Source of the DNA: Paenibacillus sp. 1_12
Lineage (GTDB): Bacteria > Bacillota > Bacilli > Paenibacillales > NBRC-103111
Reading direction: 5' to 3'
Length of the DNA stretch: 64,000 nucleotides
Assembly (NCBI RefSeq): GCF_900114475.1
Contig: NZ_FOTE01000022.1
Coordinates: 1 to 64,000 of the forward strand
Part shown: positions 30,472 through 42,151 of the stretch, piece by piece
How positions within the stretch are numbered: the first letter of the stretch is position 1
Layout: each line of letters starts with the position of its first letter
Position numbers and translations under genes: made by a program
The notes under the pieces: generated by a model
The model's database searches: none
Told to the model about the DNA's origin: nothing
Seen by the model: only the letters and a program-made list of their open reading frames with translations

Positions 30472-30741
30472 ATGTCGAAACGCCCAGTAGTTGTGAAGTT
30501 AAAAACAGGCCTTCATGCCAGACCAGCAGCGCTTTTTGTTCAGGAAGCAAATAAGTTCTCTTCCGAGATCTTTGTTGAGAAGGACGAGAAGAAAGTCAAC
30601 GCCAAGAGCATTATGGGAATTATGAGTTTGGCCATCAGTACGGGTACTGAGGTTTATATTAGTGCCGAAGGTTCGGACGCAGAACAGGCTGTAAACGCTT
30701 TAGTCACATTGGTAAGCAAAGAAGAGCTGGAGAACCAATAA
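30472..30741 (+). CDS. HPr-family phosphocarrier at the crh locus
   Basis: An 89-residue HPr-fold protein. Both regulatory sites are visible: His15 in TGLHARPA and Ser46 in NAKSIMGIMSL. B. subtilis Crh, in the same position after whiA, has Gln15 and cannot enter PTS phosphotransfer; this one keeps His15, so it can act as a true HPr and as a target of HprK (5977) for CcpA co-repression. I choose ATG 30472, 11 nt after GGGGG; TTG 30463 is too close to that site. It could be the only HPr or a second one; the window cannot tell. Confidence 0.88.
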   Translation: MSKRPVVVKLKTGLHARPAALFVQEANKFSSEIFVEKDEKKVNAKSIMGIMSLAISTGTEVYISAEGSDAEQAVNALVTLVSKEELENQ

Positions 30742-30746
30742 TCGAT

Positions 30747-30783
30747 TGTCACTAGCTTCCGCTAAGGAAGCTTATTAGTGACA
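30747..30783 (+). other. Long bulged hairpin after the HPr gene
   Basis: TGTCACT/AGTGACA (30747-30753, 30777-30783) closes over AGCTTCC/GGAAGCT (30754-30760, 30766-30772) with a 4-base bulge TATT and loop GCTAA. Fourteen pairs but no U-run. A second structure, ACCTTTTC pairing with GGAAAGGT near 30820-30870 and followed by TTTTTT, could terminate. Confidence 0.6.
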
Positions 30784-30919
30784 CGGCCAAGACTTATAAC
30801 ATAACAAGAAAAGCGCAACCTTTTCTGAAGCTGAGCGTCTATTATGACGAGTTCTTCTGTGGAAAGGTTTTTTGCTGCGTAGACCTCACGCTATTTTACC
30901 CAATTGAAGGAGTAGAGAA

Positions 30920-32680
30920 ATGAAACCGATGAAAAGAGAAATATCGCTGCTGGTTGTTATGTGCATGTTGTTCAGTCTCCTGATTACGTCAACCGCATCA
31001 GCGGCGCAATCAACGTCAACGACCTATATGCTGCTTTATGTGGATAAAACGGAAGCTTTTATTAACGGCAAACAGATCGTACTGGAGTCGCCAGCGACGA
31101 TTATTAAGGACAAAATGTTTGTACCTGCCAAAGCTTTGGGTGATGCGATGGGGTTAAAGGTCGAATGGAACGATGTGACTCGGCAGATTGAAATGACCAC
31201 GCCGGGCTTTAACATTGTACTTGACAGTGACCGCAAATCGGTTTGGATTAACGGGGTTTTAAATCCTTTTGATTCCGTAGCTGCGATCAGCAAGGAAGGT
31301 AAGCTTCTAATCAAGCTGACTTGGCTCGCTGATTATATGGGAGCACGATATACGTATAATGATGAGCTTCGCCGGGTTGAAATTATTCATACCAAAACGC
31401 CTACGGGCATTTATATTCCGAATACAGGCAATTCCAATCCCGTAGCCAAGTTCAATTTTGCCAAGCCGACGTATAAGCTGGGTGAGCCGATCAAATATGT
31501 GGATTTAAGCTATGATCCGGATTCCGAGGGTTTAGTGAAATATGAGTGGAAAGGTAACGAATCGGTGTTTTTCTCACCAGGTACTTACCCGATCACGTTG
31601 ACCGTATGGGATGCGCATGGCAATAAAAGTGAAACTTATCTGCGAAACCTCACAATTGAAGATAAGGTATACCTGAGCGAGATTGAATACCCGATCTATA
31701 TGAAACCGGTAGGAAGCTTTATTAAGACCGATTGGAGTACGCTTTGGGGGAATTTCTGGAATTTGCCTCAACTGCCGAAGCAGGTCACAACGGACAGCTC
31801 CCGCAAGCTGCTTGTGAGTGATAGTCCAGAGGAATTTACGGAAAAGGGCATTTTGTATCAGGACAAAGTCAATGGGAAAGGTCGGCTATACGCAGATCAC
31901 ATCAATGGAACGAAGGAAAAGGTCACTCTAGCGATTTTGGCTAAGAATACGACCAACAAACCGGTCACGATCAAAACAACGAACAAAGGCGAAGTGTGGC
32001 CTTCTGTGTATGCCAATCTGATCGGTAATGAAGCTTCTGTGGACTTCCTGATGAATGATCCGCGGAGCGATTCCATGGAGGTTCCTGCCAATCAGACTTT
32101 CATTTATTCGCAAATGCCAGAATTTTATCCAGGCCAAGGTGTTAACCTGTTCTATGACGTAGAAACGAATGGCGAGATTGAGTTTTCCTTTGTGGCTACA
32201 AGCCAGTTATCACAAACGACACTCAGCCAGCTGCCCTTGCTTCCTTTTACAGGGCATGTCAGAGGTACGTTTCCGGTATCAGAGGTCAAATGGAATATTG
32301 ATGCCAGCTCGTTTACCAAGCCGAACCGCCTGATTATCGGGGATGGCACGACAGATCCGTTCCAGCCGGGCTATGATCCGATGCGCAAGCAGAATGTATT
32401 GAACGAAGGCAATTATGGAGTGGTTTACAAGATCCATGCGGACAAGCCAAGGAAAATGGCGATTATGCTGTTAGCGTATGGCGGCGTATTTAAAGGTCCG
32501 ATTAAAATCAATGGTGAAATTAGTCTGATACCGCAATCAGGGGTTATTACCGCTTTTGACGGGATGCAGATTCTGGCTCGAACGACGGGTGAAGAAGCGG
32601 CCTTGGATATTGAATTTACGCCACCAGCCGGCTCCGCCTTCCCGATTGACCTGATTTTCTTCCCATTGGATGATAAATAA
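30920..32680 (+). CDS. Secreted copper-amine-oxidase-N-domain-like protein with PKD-like domain
   Basis: A 586-residue exported protein. Signal peptide about 1-29 (ends TSTASA-A). Residues 40-160 contain two copies of the short beta repeat found in copper amine oxidase N-terminal-like domains (INGKQIVLESPATIIKDKMFVPAKALGDAMG; the second copy is KLLIKLTWLADYMGA). Residues about 170-250 are PKD-like (YEWKGN, GTYPITLTVWDAHGNKSE). The remaining 330 residues have no motif I know. Despite the name no amine oxidase catalytic part exists. Probably wall-associated; common in Paenibacillus. Confidence 0.75.
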   Translation: MKPMKREISLLVVMCMLFSLLITSTASAAQSTSTTYMLLYVDKTEAFINGKQIVLESPATIIKDKMFVPAKALGDAMGLKVEWNDVTRQIEMTTPGFNIVLDSDRKSVWINGVLNPFDSVAAISKEGKLLIKLTWLADYMGARYTYNDELRRVEIIHTKTPTGIYIPNTGNSNPVAKFNFAKPTYKLGEPIKYVDLSYDPDSEGLVKYEWKGNESVFFSPGTYPITLTVWDAHGNKSETYLRNLTIEDKVYLSEIEYPIYMKPVGSFIKTDWSTLWGNFWNLPQLPKQVTTDSSRKLLVSDSPEEFTEKGILYQDKVNGKGRLYADHINGTKEKVTLAILAKNTTNKPVTIKTTNKGEVWPSVYANLIGNEASVDFLMNDPRSDSMEVPANQTFIYSQMPEFYPGQGVNLFYDVETNGEIEFSFVATSQLSQTTLSQLPLLPFTGHVRGTFPVSEVKWNIDASSFTKPNRLIIGDGTTDPFQPGYDPMRKQNVLNEGNYGVVYKIHADKPRKMAIMLLAYGGVFKGPIKINGEISLIPQSGVITAFDGMQILARTTGEEAALDIEFTPPAGSAFPIDLIFFPLDDK

Positions 32681-32696
32681 TAAACCGATAGCTGAA

Positions 32697-32733
32697 AGCT
32701 CTCCCTTTTCGAACTAGGGGAGGGCTTTTTTTA
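32697..32733 (+). terminator. Terminator after the secreted protein gene
   Basis: AGCTCTCCC pairs with GGGAGGGCT (32697-32705 with 32718-32726), followed by TTTTTTT. Confidence 0.88.
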
Positions 32734-32755
32734 TACCCAATACCTAACCTATACC

Positions 32756-32805
32756 AAAAAAAGGACCGCTCCCATCTCAGCGTTTGCTGCGGATAGGACG
32801 GTCCT
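32756..32805 (-). terminator. Terminator of clpP
   Basis: On the minus strand AGGACCG...CGGTCCT (32799-32805 with 32762-32768) encloses further pairing CCTATC/GATGGG and CAGC/GCTG, and ends in TTTTTTT. Confidence 0.85.
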
Positions 32806-32844
32806 CGGTGAACATCGGGTATAGATGAATCTATGCGTCTGTAC

Positions 32845-33426
32845 TTATAATTTGGTAATGACTTTATCGATCAGACCGTAAATCCGCGCATCTTCCGCAT
32901 ACATGAAATTGTCGCGATCCGTGTCTTTTTCGATTTGTTCAAAGGTTTGTCCTGTGCGTTCTGCCAAAATCGTGTTCAATTTATCCCGCATTTTGATAAT
33001 ACGGTTGGCACGAATCGCAATATCGCTAGCTTGGCCTTCGGCACCGCCTAGTGGCTGGTGGATCATGACTTCACTGTTCGGTAGCGCAAAACGTTTGCCT
33101 TTGGTACCGGCAGCCAACAGGAAGGCTCCCATCGATGCCGCCATACCTACGCAGATAGTAGATACATCGGGTTTAATGAACTGCATCGTGTCAAAAATCG
33201 CCATGCCTGAAGTGATGGAACCGCCTGGGCTGTTGATATAAATATGAATGTCTTTGTCAGGATCCTGCGCGGCCAAGAACAGCAACTGGGCAATAATGGC
33301 GTTCGCTACTTGGTCGTTAATGGCCGTACCGAGAAAAATAATGCGATCCTTCAGCAAACGGGAGTATATGTCATACGCTCGCTCTCCTCTGGCATCGGGT
33401 TCAACTACCATGGGTATAAAACTCAT
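32845..33426 (-). CDS. clpP: ATP-dependent Clp protease proteolytic subunit
   Basis: A 193-residue serine protease subunit of the ClpP tetradecamer. Triad Ser98 (GMAASMG), His123 (MIHQPLGG), Asp172 (DRDNF). I start at ATG 33426 ([10 protein letters not shown]), preceded by AGGAGG; the longer frame to 33513 runs through the promoter. Promoter and CtsR operator are described separately. Confidence 0.95.
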   Translation of the reverse strand: MSFIPMVVEPDARGERAYDIYSRLLKDRIIFLGTAINDQVANAIIAQLLFLAAQDPDKDIHIYINSPGGSITSGMAIFDTMQFIKPDVSTICVGMAASMGAFLLAAGTKGKRFALPNSEVMIHQPLGGAEGQASDIAIRANRIIKMRDKLNTILAERTGQTFEQIEKDTDRDNFMYAEDARIYGLIDKVITKL

Positions 33427-33474
33427 AAGCTGCAGCCTCCTAAAAGTACATGAATGTTTGATAACACTATAACC

Positions 33475-33514
33475 ATCATAACGGAAATATAAACAAAGGT
33501 CAAGAAAGGTCAAA
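33475..33514 (-). promoter_or_regulatory. clpP promoter with overlapping CtsR operator
   Basis: Minus strand: -35 TTGACC (33498-33503), 17-base spacer, -10 TATGAT (33475-33480). The plus strand carries GGTCAAG-AAA-GGTCAAA (33498-33514), one mismatch from the CtsR heptad direct repeat, lying over the -35. This predicts heat-shock control by CtsR (established for Bacillus clpP). Confidence 0.85.
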
Positions 33515-33524
33515 CGGTGTTCAT

Positions 33525-33576
33525 TAAAAAACCTTTACAATGCGGTCTTGAAGCTGATGACCGGACTGTAAAGGTT
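33525..33576 (-). terminator. Terminator of tRNA-Arg
   Basis: Minus strand AACCTTTACA (33567-33576) pairs with TGTAAAGGTT (33530-33539), with GGTC/GACC inside, and TTTTTT follows. It lies 43 nt beyond the tRNA 3' end. Confidence 0.85.
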
Positions 33577-33618
33577 GTATATGGCTGAATGAGATCAATC
33601 ATAATTGTTAAAGGTTAA

Positions 33619-33693
33619 TGGCGCGCCCGCAAGGAATCGAACCTTGATCTCAGGCTTCGGAGGCCTACGTCATATCCATTGGACCACGGGCGC
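33619..33693 (-). tRNA. tRNA-Arg(CCG)
   Basis: 75-nt cloverleaf on the minus strand, acceptor stem GCGCCCG/CGGGCGC, anticodon CCG, T-arm GGTTCGATTCC, encoded CCA. Confidence 0.94.
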
Positions 33694-33807
33694 ACATTTA
33701 AAATCATCGTTTAAAATGAATGAGCAAGGGTTATTATATGATATGCAGGAGTAAATTGCAACCTTGTTTTGCAGGGTCGTGATTTTTGACCAAATTGTGA
33801 ATTGCTG

Positions 33808-33836
33808 TTGAAATTAACAAATCAATTCGTTATAAT
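33808..33836 (+). promoter_or_regulatory. Promoter of the cggR-glycolytic operon
   Basis: TTGAAA (33808-33813), 17-base spacer, TATAAT (33831-33836), about 100 nt before cggR and directly upstream of the CggR operator. Confidence 0.8.
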
Positions 33837-33876
33837 GAAATTACTAAGTAAATCTTAGTACTTTTTTTGGAAGTTG

Positions 33877-33912
33877 TGGGACGAAAAATGTAGTACTGGG
33901 ACAAAAAAAGTC
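33877..33912 (+). promoter_or_regulatory. CggR operator
   Basis: Two direct repeats 20 bases apart: TGGGAC-N6-TGTA and TGGGAC-N6-AGTC, separated by four bases. The published B. subtilis operator is CGGGAC-N6-TGTC-N4-CGGGAC-N6-TGTC, so most key positions match. It lies downstream of the -10, where CggR acts as a roadblock relieved by fructose-1,6-bisphosphate. Confidence 0.85.
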
Positions 33913-33936
33913 CATGGCGCAGCGGGAGTGTAAAGT

Positions 33937-34983
33937 ATGAGAGGAATTCTCGATATTCAAAAACAGCTTTTGCCCGATCTGTTGGATACGATGAAAAAAC
34001 GGTATACGATCCTGCATTTTATTCGTATATCCGGCGTTGTAGGCCGCAGGACGCTGGCGGGTTCGCTTAACACCACGGAGCGTATTATGCGCAGCGAGGT
34101 CGATTTTTTGAAGTCTCAGGGGTTGCTTGAAATTGAGTCTTCCGGAATCCGGATCAGTGAAACGGGACGGCAGCTGCTCGAGCAAATCGAGCCGTTGGTC
34201 AAGGAACTGTTCGGGCTGACTGAGCTTCAGGAGCAGATACGGTTGCATTTTAACCTGAAGCAGGTTGTTATCGTTCCAGGCGATTCAGAACTTTCACCCC
34301 ACACCAAAAAGGAATTGGGACTCGTAGGCGCAGCTATTTTGCGCAAGCACGTAACCCAGGATGAAGTCATTGCGGTAACCGGTGGGTCCACAATGGCAGA
34401 GGTCGCGAATCACCTGTCTTCCTCCACATCGCTCAAAGGCTGCGTATTTGTGCCAGCACGCGGCGGGCTCGGAGAAAGCATGGATTTCCAAGCAAATACG
34501 ATTGCTTCGACAATGGCCAAGAAAACCGGCTCTCGTTACCGATTGCTGCATGTTCCTGACCAGCTTGGTGAGGAAGCTTATCAATCGTTAATGCAGGACA
34601 GCTCCATATTGGAGATCATTGCCTTCATTAGGGGCGCTCGAATTGTTATTCATGGCATAGGAGAAGCTATGCTGATGGCAAGACGGCGTAAGGTTGATGA
34701 GTCCACTACAGCGATTTTGCAGCAGGACGGAGCTTTGGCAGAAGCGTTCGGGTATTATTTTGACCGAGATGGGAAGATACTGCATAAGATGCCTACAGTT
34801 GGCTTACGCATTGAGGACATTCAGGAAATGGACTGTGTCATCGGTGTCGCTGGGGGTAAAAGTAAAGGTGAGGCCATCGCTGCCGTGCTGAAATTTGGAC
34901 ATGAGGATATTCTTGTGACAGATGAAGCCGCTGCTTTGGAGATCGTGCAAATGCTACATCTTGATGGGCATCGCCCGTCTTGA
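33937..34983 (+). CDS. cggR: Central glycolytic genes regulator CggR (SorC family)
   Basis: A 348-residue repressor. The N-terminal winged-helix part is at about 15-75 (YTILHFIRISGVVGRRTLAGSLNTTERIMRSEVDFLKSQG). The SorC sugar-binding domain is at about 100-345 (VAVTGGSTMAEVANHL, VPARGGLGE, GHEDILVTDEAAA). It should repress its own operon and respond to fructose-1,6-bisphosphate. It is 36 nt ahead of gapA, in the Bacillus order. Confidence 0.92.
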   Translation: MRGILDIQKQLLPDLLDTMKKRYTILHFIRISGVVGRRTLAGSLNTTERIMRSEVDFLKSQGLLEIESSGIRISETGRQLLEQIEPLVKELFGLTELQEQIRLHFNLKQVVIVPGDSELSPHTKKELGLVGAAILRKHVTQDEVIAVTGGSTMAEVANHLSSSTSLKGCVFVPARGGLGESMDFQANTIASTMAKKTGSRYRLLHVPDQLGEEAYQSLMQDSSILEIIAFIRGARIVIHGIGEAMLMARRRKVDESTTAILQQDGALAEAFGYYFDRDGKILHKMPTVGLRIEDIQEMDCVIGVAGGKSKGEAIAAVLKFGHEDILVTDEAAALEIVQMLHLDGHRPS

Positions 34984-35007
34984 CATAAATCCAATACACA
35001 TTATTAG

Positions 35008-36024
<1,017 letters not shown>

Positions 36025-36081
36025 TTCACATTGTGGTTATGACAAAAAGTTTGTGAACTAACTATCAAGTGATAATAAACC

Positions 36082-36117
36082 ATGAGAAGGTGCCCCGGCT
36101 TGCGGAGCCTTTCTCAT
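36082..36117 (+). other. Hairpin in the gapA-pgk spacer
   Basis: ATGAGAA/TTCTCAT closes a GC-rich stem (36082-36088 with 36111-36117). The following TGTTGTT is a weak U-tract, so partial termination or an RNA-stability element between gapA and pgk is possible. Confidence 0.45.
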
Positions 36118-36206
36118 TGTTGTTATCGCCGGATGCTTGTCACATCAAGTCATACCCACAATTTTTGTATGCAGATAAATAGATACCTACAAGGAGGCGT
36201 TCCTGA

Positions 36207-37388
36207 ATGAATAAACAAAGCGTGCGTAACGTAGATGTAAGCGGCAAAAGAGTATTTGTACGGGTAGATTTCAATGTACCTTTGGAAAACGGCGCTATTA
36301 CCGATGATACACGGATTCGTGAAACACTTCCGACGATTCAATATTTAGCTGAACGAGGCGCTAAAGTTATTTTGGCAAGTCACTTGGGTCGTCCGAACGG
36401 CGCAGTGGTTGAAGAGCTGCGTTTGACGCCGGTTGCAGCACGTTTGTCCGAGCTGTTGGGCAAGACGGTTGCCAAAGCGGATGAGGCGATTGGCGAGGCG
36501 GTTCAGGCTCAAGTCGCTGCACTGAATGACGGCGATGTGCTGCTGCTCGAAAACGTGCGTTTTTATCCAGGTGAAGAAGCCAACGATGCGGAACTGGCGA
36601 AATCTTTTGCAAGCTTAGCTGATTTGTATGTTAATGATGCATTTGGAGCGGCTCACCGTGCACATGCTTCGACTGAAGGCATTGCTCACTATCTGCCGGC
36701 TGTATCCGGTCTTTTGATGGAGAAGGAGCTTGATGTATTGGGCAAAGCACTGCACAATCCTGAGCGTCCGTTCACTGCGATTGTTGGCGGCTCCAAGGTT
36801 AAAGATAAAATCAATGTCATTACGAACCTGCTGAACATTGCTGACAACATCATCATTGGCGGCGGTTTGTCCTATACATTCCTGAAAGCACAAGGCTACG
36901 AAATCGGTAAATCCTTGGTAGACAACAGCAAATTAGAGCTTGCACTCAGCTTCTTGGAAACAGCTAAGGAAAAAGGCGTCAACTTCCTGATCCCTGTGGA
37001 TATTATTGTAGCTGACGATTTTAACGCGAAGGCGAATACTCGGGTAGCTGCGGTCAATGAAATTCCTGCGGATTGGGAAGGCATTGATATCGGTCCTAAA
37101 ACTCGTGAAATCTATGCTAAAACGATTGCTGAATCCAAGCTGGTCGTTTGGAACGGACCGATGGGCGTATTCGAAATCGAGCCTTTCTCCCATGGTACTC
37201 GTGCTGTAGCACAAGCTTGCGCAGCTACTGAAGGCTACACGATCATTGGCGGCGGCGATTCTGCAGCAGCTGTTGAGAAATTCCACTTGGCTGATCAAAT
37301 GAATCATATTTCGACTGGCGGCGGCGCTTCTCTTGAATTTATGGAAGGCAAGGCTCTACCAGGCGTTGTCGCGTTAAACGATAAATAA
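36207..37388 (+). CDS. pgk: Phosphoglycerate kinase
   Basis: A 393-residue enzyme (1,3-bisphosphoglycerate + ADP to 3-phosphoglycerate + ATP). [49 protein letters not shown] and GGGDSAAA are conserved. AAGGAGG before ATG. Confidence 0.96.
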   Translation: MNKQSVRNVDVSGKRVFVRVDFNVPLENGAITDDTRIRETLPTIQYLAERGAKVILASHLGRPNGAVVEELRLTPVAARLSELLGKTVAKADEAIGEAVQAQVAALNDGDVLLLENVRFYPGEEANDAELAKSFASLADLYVNDAFGAAHRAHASTEGIAHYLPAVSGLLMEKELDVLGKALHNPERPFTAIVGGSKVKDKINVITNLLNIADNIIIGGGLSYTFLKAQGYEIGKSLVDNSKLELALSFLETAKEKGVNFLIPVDIIVADDFNAKANTRVAAVNEIPADWEGIDIGPKTREIYAKTIAESKLVVWNGPMGVFEIEPFSHGTRAVAQACAATEGYTIIGGGDSAAAVEKFHLADQMNHISTGGGASLEFMEGKALPGVVALNDK

Positions 37389-38159
<771 letters not shown>

Positions 38160-38160
38160 G

Positions 38161-39693
38161 ATGTCCAGACCCAAACCGGTAGCTTTAATTATCATGGATG
38201 GTTTCGGCCTTCGCGGTGAAGTCATGGGTAACGCCGTTGCCCAAGCAAAAAAACCGAACTATGACCGGTACATGGCTGAATATCCGCATACAACATTAAC
38301 AGCTTGCGGTGAAGCGGTCGGTCTTCCTGAAGGTCAAATGGGCAACTCGGAAGTTGGCCATTTGAACATCGGAGCGGGACGTATCGTATACCAAGACTTG
38401 ACTCGTATCTCGAAATCGATTCGCGATGGAGAGTTTTTTGATAACGAAACGATTCTGGGTGCGATCAACCATGCCAAGCTGAACGGCAAAAAGCTGCACC
38501 TTTACGGGTTATTGTCGGATGGCGGTGTTCACAGCCATATCGCTCACCTGTTCGCTTTATTGGAAGCTTGCAAGAAGCAGCAGTTCGAGGACGTCTACAT
38601 ACATGCATTCCTCGATGGCCGTGATGTCGCACCGGACAGCGCCAAGATGTATATGGAGCAGCTGCTGGCCAAGATTACCGAGATTGGTGTAGGTAAAATT
38701 GCGACTGTACAAGGTCGTTATTATGCCATGGACCGCGACAAGCGCTGGGATCGTGTGGAAAAGTCGTACCGAGCTATGGTTTATGGCGAGGGCCCGCATT
38801 ATACAGATCCGCTGCAAGCGATAATTGATTCTTACACATCATCTGTATTCGATGAGTTCGTATTGCCAACGGTTATTGTCAAAGCCGATGGTCAACCAGT
38901 TGGGTTGGTTGAATCCGAGGACTCCGTGATCTTCTTCAATTTCCGTCCGGACCGTGCGATTCAATTATCGAATGTGTTTACGAATACCGATTTTCAAAGC
39001 TTCGACCGTGGAGAAAAATGGCCGCATAACCTGTATTTTGTATGCTTGACCCTTTTTAGTGAAACGGTTGGCGGCTATGTAGCGTATAGTCCAAAGAACC
39101 TTGATAATACACTTGGTGAGGTTCTGGTTCAAAATAACTTAACCCAGCTGCGTATTGCCGAGACGGAAAAATATCCGCATGTTACTTTCTTTTTCAGCGG
39201 CGGGCGTGATCATGAGCTGCCTGGGGAAACGCGGATTTTGATTAACTCTCCTAAGGTGGCAACCTATGATCTGCAGCCGGAAATGAGCGCTTTTGAGCTT
39301 GCTGAAGCAGCCGTTAAGGAAATTGAGGCGGAACGTCAGGATGTTATTATCATGAATTTCGCGAATCCGGATATGGTTGGACATTCCGGACTGCTGGAAC
39401 CGACGATCAAAGCAGTTGAAGCTACGGATACTTGCATGGGTCGTGTGGTAGAAGCGGTGCTGGCTAAAGGCGGGGTTGCCCTGATTACAGCTGATCATGG
39501 AAATGCGGATTTGGTTACAAATGGGGATGGCAGCCGCAATACGGCGCATACGACAAATCCAGTGCCTTTTATTGTGACGTCCAAACATGTTACACTAAGA
39601 AATGACGGCATATTGGCAGATATTGCTCCGACGATTCTCAGCCTGCTCGATGTCAAGAAGCCGGTTGAAATGACGGGTACAACATTAATTTAA
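38161..39693 (+). CDS. gpmI: 2,3-bisphosphoglycerate-independent phosphoglycerate mutase
   Basis: A 510-residue alkaline-phosphatase-superfamily mutase. Metal ligands Asp13 (IMDGFG) and nucleophile Ser63 ([15 protein letters not shown]), plus [23 protein letters not shown] and TADHGNAD. Start is one base after tpiA, in a tightly coupled glycolytic operon. Confidence 0.95.
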   Translation: MSRPKPVALIIMDGFGLRGEVMGNAVAQAKKPNYDRYMAEYPHTTLTACGEAVGLPEGQMGNSEVGHLNIGAGRIVYQDLTRISKSIRDGEFFDNETILGAINHAKLNGKKLHLYGLLSDGGVHSHIAHLFALLEACKKQQFEDVYIHAFLDGRDVAPDSAKMYMEQLLAKITEIGVGKIATVQGRYYAMDRDKRWDRVEKSYRAMVYGEGPHYTDPLQAIIDSYTSSVFDEFVLPTVIVKADGQPVGLVESEDSVIFFNFRPDRAIQLSNVFTNTDFQSFDRGEKWPHNLYFVCLTLFSETVGGYVAYSPKNLDNTLGEVLVQNNLTQLRIAETEKYPHVTFFFSGGRDHELPGETRILINSPKVATYDLQPEMSAFELAEAAVKEIEAERQDVIIMNFANPDMVGHSGLLEPTIKAVEATDTCMGRVVEAVLAKGGVALITADHGNADLVTNGDGSRNTAHTTNPVPFIVTSKHVTLRNDGILADIAPTILSLLDVKKPVEMTGTTLI

Positions 39694-39751
39694 GCTTGAA
39701 TGCGGATGCGTCATGCAGAGGCTGGGCTTAAACGGGGATATTTGCCCCTAA

Positions 39752-41074
<1,323 letters not shown>

Positions 41075-41083
41075 TTAAATAAT

Positions 41084-41124
41084 AGCTGCATATGGATAGT
41101 GGTACGAGCTTCACATATGCAGCT
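41084..41124 (+). other. Hairpin between eno and the M50-like gene
   Basis: AGCTGCATATG (41084-41094) pairs perfectly with CATATGCAGCT (41114-41124) across 19 bases. No U-run follows; the next gene's GGGGG ribosome site does. It may stabilise the glycolytic mRNA or attenuate. Confidence 0.5.
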
Positions 41125-41142
41125 TCTCAGGGGGAATCAACG

Positions 41143-41844
41143 ATGAGCAACTGGTTAAAGACTGTATGTTTTCTAATAGGGTCTGCCTTGCTTACGCGGT
41201 GGATTCCCTTTTCTTCGTATTTTCGCAGTTTGGATACGATGATTCACGAATTCGGTCATGCGATCGTCACCTTGGCGCTGTCTGGCAAGGTAATGTTTAT
41301 CGAGCTGAATGCCGATCACAGCGGGGTCACGTACTCCTCTGTCACGAATAGCTGGAGCTTGCTGCCGATAGCGTTGGCTGGTTACACAGCAGCGTCCTTG
41401 TTTGCGGTATTGCTGTTCAAGATGCAGTCTTATGGCAAGCAGCAGCTCGGACTTCAGATTATGACTTTGCTCGCCCTGATTTCATTACTGCTCTTTGTCC
41501 GCAATGGATACGGAATGATATGGTCGATTGGATTTATCGCACTTAACGTCGTCATGCTGTTCGTAGTGCCACGTTGGCTGCGGGACGGATATTACCTGCT
41601 GTTGGCATTTCTGACGCTGGAGGAGTCCGTTATGGGGCCGATCACGCTAGTCATCTATGCGATCAATAACCCTGCGTCGGCAGGAGATGCAGCTAATTTA
41701 GGCACACTCACCTGGATTCCGGCAATCGTCTGGGCGATCTTGTTTACGTTGTTCTCGTTATGGTGCGCTAAGAGCGCAATTGGGGCGTTTTTGAGTCGGA
41801 GAAGATCAAAGGCAGCACCACCAGCTTATTCGTCTTATAAGTAA
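41143..41844 (+). CDS. M50-family membrane metallopeptidase
   Basis: A 233-residue polytopic membrane protein. Zn motif HEFGH (His35, Glu36, His39) lies at a hydrophobic segment, and several further TM helices cover residues 62-215; the downstream NADHSGVTYSS resembles the Peptidase_M50B-like family. I start at ATG 41143 after AGGGGG. It could cleave membrane substrates such as anti-sigma factors; no substrate gene is adjacent. The C-terminus is short and basic (RRRSK). Confidence 0.8.
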   Translation: MSNWLKTVCFLIGSALLTRWIPFSSYFRSLDTMIHEFGHAIVTLALSGKVMFIELNADHSGVTYSSVTNSWSLLPIALAGYTAASLFAVLLFKMQSYGKQQLGLQIMTLLALISLLLFVRNGYGMIWSIGFIALNVVMLFVVPRWLRDGYYLLLAFLTLEESVMGPITLVIYAINNPASAGDAANLGTLTWIPAIVWAILFTLFSLWCAKSAIGAFLSRRRSKAAPPAYSSYK

Positions 41845-41881
41845 GCCTAGAATCAGTTAAACCCTATATATGAGCTAAAGG

Positions 41882-41901
41882 CTGCCGCGAGGCAGTCTTT
41901 A
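41882..41901 (+). terminator. Weak terminator after the M50-like gene
   Basis: CTGCC-GCGA-GGCAG (41882-41895) followed by TCTTTATT. Confidence 0.5.
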
Positions 41902-42060
41902 TTGCGTTCAGTTATGTGAAAGCATCAATCTATGATGTGCGAAAAATCAACCCACAAGGTTGCCTTTGCAGCGGCCTGATGCTATCAAGATGTTTAGTTA
42001 ATCTTATGGAGGCATTTAATTATCGATACAACTCGGCATAATAAATGATGTGAAAAGTGA

Positions 42061-42126
42061 TTGACATTCCAGTGATAGAATGAATATAATGACCTTAATA
42101 CATTATATATGAATATATGCTCATAT
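42061..42126 (+). promoter_or_regulatory. Promoter and ArsR/SmtB-type operator of the metal ATPase
   Basis: TTGACA (42061-42066), 18-base spacer, TATAAT (42085-42090). Downstream is ATATGA-N8-TCATAT (42107-42126), an inverted repeat of the kind bound by CadC/CzrA-type ArsR-family metal sensors. No such regulator gene is adjacent. The rest of the 41845-42151 spacer shows no gene. Confidence 0.65.
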
Positions 42127-42151
42127 GATTGCTGGAAAGAGGGCGGTTGCA

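Noticed and set aside
33842-33868. Terminator-like hairpin just after the cggR promoter
   Set aside because: It would act within the first 30 nt of the transcript; more likely part of the operator region.
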